The notes under the pieces are model-generated. The model had not been told where the DNA came from, did not search any database, and saw only the letters and a program-made list of their open reading frames with translations. Shown here in pieces: positions 6,752 through 11,380 of a stretch of 11,380 nucleotides of DNA. Source of the DNA: DAOUAT01 sp964551735 (lineage in GTDB: Bacteria > Chloroflexota > Anaerolineae > CG2-30-64-16); NCBI GenBank assembly GCA_964551735.1, contig CAZKEF010000082.1:1-11380 (forward strand). Reading direction: 5' to 3'. Every line of letters begins with the position of its first letter. Position 1 is the stretch's first letter. A program made the position numbers and the translations under genes.

Positions 6752-6843
6752 GCCGGGCCTTTTGCATGCGATATCCGGATCGGCTATACTCGCACAGGCG
6801 ATTTGGCTGCGCCACGAAGCGGGTACTGCAAAAAGCCCCCGGC
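6752..6843. repeat. Imperfect inverted repeats around the LmbE-gene promoter
   Basis: The left arm GCCGGGCCTTTTGCA (6752-6766) and right arm TGCAAAAAGCCCCCGGC (6827-6843) are complementary over TGCAAAA plus most of the GC part, with two extra bases on the right. The promoter candidate at 6762-6790 lies between and overlaps the left arm. This could be a mini-element with terminal repeats or a regulatory fold in the DNA or transcript. Confidence 0.3.
6762..6790 (+). promoter_or_regulatory. Sigma-70-like promoter for the LmbE/GNAT pair
   Basis: TTGCAT (6762-6767) and TATACT (6785-6790) are 17 bp apart and face the deacetylase gene. The -10 matches five of six consensus bases and the -35 only the TTG. 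Start of transcription near 6797 would leave a leader of about 100 nt before the ATG at 6898. Confidence 0.42.
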
Positions 6844-6897
6844 AGAGTCCTTCGCGCAGTACTAGCACCACCAAGTAGAGGCTTGCATAAACCCTTG

Positions 6898-7620
6898 ATG
6901 ACTGAGACGATACCACCCACCCACCGCATCCTCGGCATCTTCGCCCACCCCGATGACGCCGAGTTCACCGTCGCCGGCAGCGCCGCGCTGTGGGCCAGCC
7001 AGGGCGCACACATCACGTATGTGGTGGTGACGAACGGCGGCGCCGGGAGCAACGACCCGGCCCAAAGCCTGGCCGAGCTCGTGCGCATCCGCCAGGCCGA
7101 ACAGACCGCGGCCTGCGCGGTGCTGGGCGTTCGGGACGTGCTGTTCCTGGATTATCCTGACGGCGTCCTGGAGCCGACCCTCGACCTGCGCCGTGCGCTG
7201 ACCCGCGTCATCCGCCGGCTCAAGCCCGACCGGGTGATCTGCGGCGATCCGTCGGTGTTGTTCTACGGCAACGACTACATCAATCACCCCGATCATCGCG
7301 CCGCGGCCGAGGCCGCGCTCTATGCGGTCTTCCCCTCGGCGCCCAGCCGGCCGATCTTCCCCGAACTGCTGAGTGAAGGGCTGGCGCCGCACCAGGTCAA
7401 AGAGCTCTACATGACGAGCGACACAGCGCACGTCAACACCTACGTGGATATCTCGAGCACGCTGGAGCGCAAGATTGAGGCGCTGCGCTGTCACAAGAGC
7501 CAGGTGGATCCGGGCGACGGGCAGTGGCTGCGCGACTGGGCGGCAGAGGCGGGCAAGGCGGCGGGGCTGCCGTACGCGGAGGCGTTTCGGGTGATGAAGT
7601 TGGTGGAGGACGAGAGGTAA
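6898..7620 (+). CDS. LmbE/PIG-L family metal-dependent deacetylase
   Basis: A 240-residue protein of the LmbE/PIG-L family, zinc enzymes that remove acetyl groups from N-acetylglucosamine-type sugars or their conjugates (as in mycothiol or bacillithiol synthesis, GPI precursors and antibiotics). The family signature AHPDD is at residues 16-20 and the second metal motif HPDHR at 130-134. H17, D20 and H133 are the expected zinc ligands and D19 the catalytic base. VVVTNGGAGSNDP (42-54) is the usual strand and turn after the first motif. Length is normal and the protein appears complete, without signal peptide or membrane helix. ATG at 6898 is chosen because it sits 9 codons before the conserved core; an in-frame TTG directly precedes it. 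The ribosome binding site is weak (AGAGG about 16 bases upstream). Its stop TAA overlaps the ATG of the following GNAT gene, so both are probably co-translated. Substrate unknown. Confidence 0.92.
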   Translation: MTETIPPTHRILGIFAHPDDAEFTVAGSAALWASQGAHITYVVVTNGGAGSNDPAQSLAELVRIRQAEQTAACAVLGVRDVLFLDYPDGVLEPTLDLRRALTRVIRRLKPDRVICGDPSVLFYGNDYINHPDHRAAAEAALYAVFPSAPSRPIFPELLSEGLAPHQVKELYMTSDTAHVNTYVDISSTLERKIEALRCHKSQVDPGDGQWLRDWAAEAGKAAGLPYAEAFRVMKLVEDER

Positions 7621-8180
7621 TGAGAGCGCTTGACGTCAGCGTGCGGCTGGCGCTGCCCGCGGACCTGCCCATCCTGCGCTCGGCGTTGGCCTGGGCGATC
7701 CTGTGGCGCGCGCCCGATCCCATCCCCGACCCTGCGGCCGTGATCGCCGGCACGGGGCACGCGTACCTGTTGGCGGACTGGGGCCGGCCGGGGGATGCCG
7801 CGGTTGTCGCAGAGGCCGCCGCCGGCCCGGTGGGCGCGGCCTGGTATCGCTATTGGAGCGACGACCACCACTCCTACGGCTACCTCGATGCAGCCTGTCC
7901 GGAGCTGGGGATCGGAGTCGATCCGCGCTACCGCGGCTGCGGCGTCGGTCAGCGGCTCCTTGACGCGTTGAGCGGCCTGGCCGCCAGCCGCGGCGTCGCG
8001 CGCCTGAGCCTGAGCGTCGAGAGCGACAATCCGGCGCTGCGCCTGTACGAGCGCGCCGGCTTCGTGCGGCAGGGCCGCGCCGGCGGCTCCTGGACTATGG
8101 TGAAGGTGTTGGCCGGCGCGGCCGCCGAAGATGCGCCGGATGGCAGGAACACGTATTCTGAGTATCAGTCCCTGCCATGA
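7620..8180 (+). CDS. GNAT family N-acetyltransferase
   Basis: A 186-residue acetyl-CoA-dependent N-acetyltransferase. Motif A is clear: LGIGVDPRYRGCGVGQRLL (96-114), with the R-x-x-G-x-G acetyl-CoA pyrophosphate loop at 105-110. Motif B is NPALRLYERAGF (137-148). The N-terminal part (DVSVRLALPADLPILRSAL) is the usual first strand and helix. The ATG at 7620 shares its A with the TAA of the deacetylase gene (TAATG), and GAGAGG stands just before it, so translation is coupled. An in-frame start further upstream (7524) would lie inside the deacetylase gene and is rejected. Pairing of an amide deacetylase with an acetyltransferase suggests acetyl or acyl exchange on the same class of amino-sugar or amine, which is inference only. 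The 3' end overlaps the convergent downstream gene by 16 bp. The last 15 or so residues are beyond the conserved domain. Confidence 0.9.
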   Translation: MRALDVSVRLALPADLPILRSALAWAILWRAPDPIPDPAAVIAGTGHAYLLADWGRPGDAAVVAEAAAGPVGAAWYRYWSDDHHSYGYLDAACPELGIGVDPRYRGCGVGQRLLDALSGLAASRGVARLSLSVESDNPALRLYERAGFVRQGRAGGSWTMVKVLAGAAAEDAPDGRNTYSEYQSLP

Positions 8181-8638
8181 GTACACACTGCCACCAGCAG
8201 CTCGATCTTCTCCTCGCAGTAGTCCGCATACGGCCGGATGCCGGTCGCATAGTTGCGGGAGAAGCGCAGGCGCGGGTCAAGGCGGGCGATCAGCGCCTGC
8301 ACCGAGCCTTCCGAGGCCGCGCGGCAGACGACGCGGGTGTCCAGGCCCAGCCGGCGGCAGGCTTCGAGCGTCGGGCAGAAGTTGGTGGAGCGCCAGATGA
8401 TCGTCTGCTCGTCCTCATACACGACAGGGACTTCATGCGGATCCAGCCCCATGTAGACGAGCAGCACGAGGGTGTAGGCCTGCCGCGGCAGCGGCCCGGC
8501 GAGAGCCAGGTGCTGGCCGTTGGCTTCCCACCATGCCAGCCGCTTCTGCAGCAGCTCCTCGTGCAGCCTGGTGTAGTCGCCCGCGCAGGTGCGCAACTGC
8601 TCGACCTGGCGTGCGATCCGCTGTTCCTCTCTGTTCAC
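8165..8638 (-). CDS. Cys-rich hypothetical protein coupled to the glycosylase-like gene
   Basis: A 157-residue protein of no family I can name with confidence. It has no membrane segment or signal peptide. Conserved-looking features are WRSTNFCPTLEACRRLGLDTRVVC (82-105) and PYADYCEEKIEL (136-147). Six Cys are present: C18, C88, C94, C105, C141, C152. The central C-x5-C-x10-C plus later C-E-E pattern vaguely recalls the L-2-amino-thiazoline-4-carboxylic acid hydrolase family (PF14196), where such Cys/acid patterns occur, but I hold this at low weight. The GTG at 8638 is chosen because it overlaps the TGA of the preceding gene in a GTGA arrangement, with AGGAG 11 bases upstream. A GTG at 8662 would add eight residues. 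Coupling to the HhH-GPD gene implies joint expression. The gene ends inside the convergent GNAT gene. Confidence 0.75.
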   Translation of the reverse strand: MNREEQRIARQVEQLRTCAGDYTRLHEELLQKRLAWWEANGQHLALAGPLPRQAYTLVLLVYMGLDPHEVPVVYEDEQTIIWRSTNFCPTLEACRRLGLDTRVVCRAASEGSVQALIARLDPRLRFSRNYATGIRPYADYCEEKIELLVAVCTHGRD

Positions 8639-9615
8639 AGGCGAATCAGCTCCTCCAGCCACGGTGCCGGCTCAACCTTGCGCCGCCAGAAGAGGTCCTC
8701 CCAGAAGTAGTGCACGGCCAGCATCTGGTGCGGCGCGAACTCCGCGTTGAAGTAGGCCAGGAGCTCGGGAACCGGCGCCGGATCGCCAGGGTCGCGGTCG
8801 AAGAAGAGCTTCGAATAGATCTTCTGCTCCCAGGGCGAGATGTGGACCATGGCGTCGTGGTGGTGGAAGACGTCGGCCAGGATGTATTCGACCGAGGCCG
8901 GGCCGATCCCGTAGAGCGCCAGCAGCGCCTGCCGCTGCTCTGTGCGTGAGCAGCCCCGCAAGGCCGCCTCGTCCACCTGTCCGCTCACAAAAACCTCGGT
9001 GACGCGTTGGATAGACCTGGCCCGATAGCCGACTTTCAGGTCCCGAAGCTCCTCCTCACCGGCGCGGCAGATATCCTCCGGCGCCCAGGTGACATAAAGC
9101 TCCTTCTCATCATATGACACCGGGGTACCGCAGCGCTCGTCCAGCGCCTGCATCATCTGCACCGAGCGCCGCACCGTGGCGTTCTGGAGCACGATGGCGA
9201 TCATCAGGTATTCGTAGAGGGAGCTGCAATTCAGAGGCCGCATGCCGCGCCAGCGCGCGAGCACCGGCCCCAGGCGCGGGTGAGCGGCGAAGCGGCGGTT
9301 GAAATCGGCCAGATCGAGGTCGAAGCCGTAGCGGTAGCTGACCTCAGCCAGCAGCCCATCGAGGTAATCTTGATCGAGCGGCTCTGCGGCCCAGATCGAG
9401 AGGCGCACGCGCGGCGCGTCCACTGAGCCTGCCCCCGCAAACTTCAGCCCCAGGGGCCGTCCCTGCCAGCGCATGGTCTGCCAGCGCGTGCCGGGCTCCC
9501 AGGCGTTGTCAGGGGTGGGGAAGTGGTCAGGCTTGTGCAGCGTCGCGTCGAAGTTGAACGGCGCCGCTGGGGTGATCTCAACACCGCGCACAAGGGCCAG
9601 AGGCACGATTTGCAT
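8635..9615 (-). CDS. HhH-GPD superfamily DNA-glycosylase-like protein, catalytic Asp not evident
   Basis: A 326-residue protein with the layout of AlkA/OGG1-type base-excision glycosylases. It has an N-terminal beta-rich part (1-120), then LYEYLMIAIVLQNATVRRSV (133-152), which matches the 'L-x-EaLvxaIIxQQxSvxxA' segment. DLKVGYRARSIQRVTEVF (192-209) matches 'GxxxRKAxYIxxLA', and the helix-hairpin-helix LLALYGIGPASVEYIL (231-246) follows. OGG1-type enzymes carry a Lys in the hairpin, here Ala, as in AlkA-type monofunctional enzymes. The catalytic Asp normally about 17-20 residues after the hairpin is replaced by HISPWEQK (258-265), so the usual acid is missing or shifted; D254 is the nearest. 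It may be a divergent lyase or base-flipping reader. ATG at 9615 has GGGAG 10 bases upstream. The following gene starts within its stop codon. Confidence 0.8.
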   Translation of the reverse strand: MQIVPLALVRGVEITPAAPFNFDATLHKPDHFPTPDNAWEPGTRWQTMRWQGRPLGLKFAGAGSVDAPRVRLSIWAAEPLDQDYLDGLLAEVSYRYGFDLDLADFNRRFAAHPRLGPVLARWRGMRPLNCSSLYEYLMIAIVLQNATVRRSVQMMQALDERCGTPVSYDEKELYVTWAPEDICRAGEEELRDLKVGYRARSIQRVTEVFVSGQVDEAALRGCSRTEQRQALLALYGIGPASVEYILADVFHHHDAMVHISPWEQKIYSKLFFDRDPGDPAPVPELLAYFNAEFAPHQMLAVHYFWEDLFWRRKVEPAPWLEELIRL

Positions 9616-9638
9616 GGTCTCAGCTCCCGGCGCAGAGG

Positions 9639-9761
9639 CTACCGCAGCATGAGCGGCAGATAGCGGTACCAGGTGACCTGCGCCAAGTTGTCGCTGTCGC
9701 TGTTGTTGCGCACGTCATAGGGCACAGGGCGATCAGCCGGTCGCGTTTGTTCGCTTCTCAT
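9639..9761 (-). CDS. Possible 40-residue protein
   Basis: A short frame from an ATG at 9761 to a TAG, encoding a polar chain with VPYDVRNNSDSDNLAQV in the middle and WYRYLPLML at the end. Its composition looks protein-like rather than random, and it fits neatly between two genes: 10 bp after the stop of the 187-residue protein and 23 bp before the glycosylase-like start. No ribosome binding site is visible, so translation would depend on reinitiation. The same frame is open further upstream but there it is antisense-like sequence inside the neighbouring gene. It could equally be untranslated spacer. Confidence 0.35.
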   Translation of the reverse strand: MRSEQTRPADRPVPYDVRNNSDSDNLAQVTWYRYLPLMLR

Positions 9762-9771
9762 CGCAAGCGTG

Positions 9772-10335
9772 TCAGATAATGCCGCGCTGGCGGGCCACCC
9801 ATGCGCGGGCCGCCTCCAGGTCGGACGCCTCTTCAGCAAGGGCGAGGATCGCCGCGCAATAATGCTGCGTGAGCGGCGTCTCGATGCCGTTGACGATCGC
9901 GTTGGCCAAGTAACGGATGCCGTCCTTGCCAGCAGCATAGGTTTCAGCGGTGACGCTGGCGATCGCCAGCCTGGCGAGCTCCCGGGCCTTGACCACAGGA
10001 AGCGTCTTGCTTGCGAGCACCAGACGGATATTCGGCTTCAGATAGGTATATAGCACCACCGGCAGGCCGGCGAAATCCGGTAGCCCCACGACCTGCACAC
10101 CTTCGCGGCGCGTGATCTGGATCTGTTCGTCATAGACCACTTCGGTGTCCCCCGCCTTGTGTATCTCGCGGCGGTAAAGCAAGGTTTTGCCGGTCTCGGC
10201 ATCGATGTCGGGTCTGAGCACCAGCACCTGAGCCTGCACACGGGCGCCTGCACCTTCTGGAACAGGCACGAGCGTTGGCGCGCTGCCGCGCGTACGGCTT
10301 GCGCGGGCAAACTCGACCTCAAACGGCGTGATCAC
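9772..10335 (-). CDS. Hypothetical 187-residue protein, head-to-head with the MoxR gene
   Basis: I do not recognise this family. The N-terminal half is predicted by eye to be beta-rich, with GARVQAQVLVLRPD, TEVVYDEQIQITRREGVQVVG and LPVVLYTYLKP. The C-terminal half is helical (VKARELARLAIASV, DGIRYLANAIVNGI, YCAAILALAEEASDLEAARAWVARQ). There is no signal peptide or membrane segment. The start is uncertain. The frame is open far upstream (to about 11067), but that part is the antisense of the MoxR gene, so I take the GTG at 10335, which overlaps the MoxR GTG. Later GTGs near codons 23, 33 and 38 are possible. No clear ribosome binding site is seen at 10335. It is the first gene of a minus-strand cluster with the glycosylase-like gene. 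A truncated or recombined 5' end cannot be excluded. Confidence 0.68.
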   Translation of the reverse strand: MITPFEVEFARASRTRGSAPTLVPVPEGAGARVQAQVLVLRPDIDAETGKTLLYRREIHKAGDTEVVYDEQIQITRREGVQVVGLPDFAGLPVVLYTYLKPNIRLVLASKTLPVVKARELARLAIASVTAETYAAGKDGIRYLANAIVNGIETPLTQHYCAAILALAEEASDLEAARAWVARQRGII

Positions 10336-11188
10336 GCCGCCGGCGCCCGCGCCGACCACGCCGCCACCGGCCGCAACGCCACCGGCGCCGGTCACGACCT
10401 TTCGGGACAGAATCCTGCAGGCCGTGGCGGGGGCGATCGCCGCTCTGGCTGACCAGGTGGAAGCCGTGCTGGCCGCGGGCGAGGCGCCCTTCCTGATCGG
10501 CCCCACCGGCTGCGGCAAGACCTCGGCCGTCCGCCTGGTGGCGACGCGCAACGCCTGGGGCTTCGAGGAAGTGTCCGGCAGCCCGTCGTTCGCCGATGCC
10601 GACCTGGCGGGCGTCAAGATGGCCGGCGGGGTCGAGATCGCGGGGCCGTTCGCCCGGGCCTTCCGGCGGGCGCGGGCCGGGGAACACGTCTTGTTGTTCA
10701 TTGACGAGTTCCTCCGTTTCAACACGCGCGCCCAGGACATCCTGATGCGGCCGCTGCTGCCGACGCCGCCGGACGTGGCGCAGGCGATGGGCATCCGCAC
10801 CGACGAGTTCGTGCGGCTGCTCGAAGCCCCGCTCTGGGGCGTCGAGTGGGCGCCGTGCTCGCGGGCGAAGCTGGCGTTGGCCTGCAACCCGTGGGGCAGC
10901 GTCCCCGACCCGGCCATCGTGCGCCGGGTGACGCCCGTGCCGGTGGCGTTTGCGCCGGCGGTGGCCCGGCTCTTCACGACCCCGCTGCAGAACGCTATCG
11001 AGGCGTCCTGGAAGGCGGTGCAGGGCGGGCAGCTCCCGCTGCCCATCGAGTACCAGGCGCTCACCACCGCCGAGGCGCCCGACGACCGGCGGTTCCTGGC
11101 GGCCTACTTCGGCCGGCTGGGGGCGATTGACCCCGCCGCGGCCGAAGGGTTCCGCAAGGTGCTGCAGGGCATCGGCGTGACGGTGTAG
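10328..11188 (+). CDS. MoxR-like AAA+ ATPase
   Basis: A 286-residue AAA+ ATPase of MoxR type, a chaperone-like family that often works with VWA-domain proteins to mature or remodel protein and metal-cofactor complexes. A Pro/Ala-rich head (3-22) precedes the ATPase core. Walker A is GPTGCGKT (58-65), Walker B LLFIDEF (122-128), sensor-1 Asn in ALACNPWG (N197), and DPAIVRRV (204-211) resembles the 'DPAlxxRF' segment with the arginine finger. The C-terminal part is shorter than in many relatives but looks complete. The GTG at 10328 is the first start after an in-frame TGA at 10229-10231, and it shares an 8-bp palindrome with the start of the opposite-strand gene. It lacks an obvious ribosome binding site, so a non-standard start inside the Pro/Ala-rich head is possible. 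A 54-residue gene follows 10 bp after its stop; the VWA partner may be beyond the window. Confidence 0.88.
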   Translation: MITPPAPAPTTPPPAATPPAPVTTFRDRILQAVAGAIAALADQVEAVLAAGEAPFLIGPTGCGKTSAVRLVATRNAWGFEEVSGSPSFADADLAGVKMAGGVEIAGPFARAFRRARAGEHVLLFIDEFLRFNTRAQDILMRPLLPTPPDVAQAMGIRTDEFVRLLEAPLWGVEWAPCSRAKLALACNPWGSVPDPAIVRRVTPVPVAFAPAVARLFTTPLQNAIEASWKAVQGGQLPLPIEYQALTTAEAPDDRRFLAAYFGRLGAIDPAAAEGFRKVLQGIGVTV

Positions 11189-11198
11189 GGAGGGCGTC

Positions 11199-11363
11199 AT
11201 GGACACGCAGGACACTTGCAATGTCGAACGCGCGCTCAACGCCGCGGCCAACCAGGTGCTGGCCGTCGTCGCACCGGCCACTTCCCGGCTGGTGCAGGCG
11301 GCGGTCACCGTCGCGGAGGACGATACGGCCAGTACCGACGGGGTGCACATCTGTGCGCCGTGA
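11199..11363 (+). CDS. Hypothetical 54-residue protein downstream of MoxR
   Basis: A small frame with an excellent ribosome binding site: GGGAGGG six bases before the ATG at 11199. The protein is Ala/Val-rich and mildly acidic, with an amphipathic helix-like stretch NVERALNAAANQVLAVVAP, and ends HICAP. It has two Cys (C7, C52) and no known domain. It starts 10 bp after the MoxR stop codon, so it belongs to the same transcript. Its TGA overlaps a GTG that may open the next gene. It could be a small adaptor for the ATPase, but nothing in the sequence says so. Confidence 0.6.
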   Translation: MDTQDTCNVERALNAAANQVLAVVAPATSRLVQAAVTVAEDDTASTDGVHICAP

Positions 11364-11380
11364 AGTGGCGCAATCTGAAG
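11360..11380 (+). CDS. Possible start of a further gene, cut by the window end
   Basis: A GTG at 11360 overlaps the TGA of the 54-residue gene in a GTGA arrangement and opens a frame reading MKWRNLK to the end of the window. Only seven codons are visible, so the product cannot be named. In MoxR loci a VWA-domain protein would be the expected neighbour. Confidence 0.3.

Noticed and set aside
6422..6916. 164-codon minus-strand frame, plus overlapping frames at 6196-6582 and 6599-6865
   Set aside because: No domain, no plausible ribosome binding site, several overlapping frames of equal quality in GC-rich DNA, and two promoter candidates lie in or next to it.
7524..7619. Longer start for the second GNAT gene
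   Set aside because: Adds a Gly-rich stretch that is the out-of-frame reading of the deacetylase gene; the TAATG overlap with GAGAGG before it marks the real start.
10336..11067. Upstream extension of the 187-residue minus-strand gene to 431 residues
   Set aside because: This part is exactly antisense to the MoxR ATPase core, whose Walker motifs show the plus strand is the coding one; the minus translation is low-complexity there.

Overview
The window is GC-rich, tightly packed bacterial DNA with genes on both strands and no rRNA, tRNA, CRISPR array or recognisable transposase. The gene content (a giant membrane-anchored WD40 protein with the C-terminal 'AC-R-x-x-GRNLT-x-x-EW' motif, LmbE-type deacetylase, GNAT enzymes, MoxR-type ATPase, frequent GTG starts) is the kind seen in Chloroflexota and similar environmental lineages. 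That placement is inference from style, not proof.

Left part (1-1284): the 3' two-thirds or less of a Cys/Met-metabolism PLP enzyme, cut off at its 5' end inside the window, converges on a RimJ/RimL-like GNAT acetyltransferase, with a weak hairpin between them. Centre-left (1371-6294, minus strand): a likely operon that starts at a good sigma-70-like promoter with a perfect TATAAT (6266-6294). It runs through a 1103-residue TM-plus-16-WD40-repeat protein, then a HipA-like kinase-fold protein, then an 89-residue protein with a Cys-rich tail. This is the most system-like unit in the window: a membrane-anchored repeat sensor followed by a possible kinase and a small unknown partner.

Centre (6295-6897): a divergent spacer without a convincing gene. 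It holds a second promoter candidate (6762-6790) flanked by imperfect inverted repeats. It leads to an LmbE/PIG-L deacetylase whose TAA overlaps the ATG of a GNAT acetyltransferase, so these two are translationally coupled.

Right part: the GNAT gene runs 16 bp tail-to-tail into a minus-strand cluster that reads, in transcription order, an unknown 187-residue protein, a possible 40-residue protein, an HhH-GPD DNA-glycosylase-like protein without the expected catalytic Asp, and a Cys-rich unknown protein coupled to it by a GTGA overlap. Head-to-head with this cluster, sharing the 8-bp palindrome GTGATCAC for both putative start codons, is a plus-strand MoxR-like AAA+ ATPase. It is followed by a 54-residue protein and the likely start of another gene at the window edge.

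All functional calls rest on motif recognition by eye. No database search was possible.
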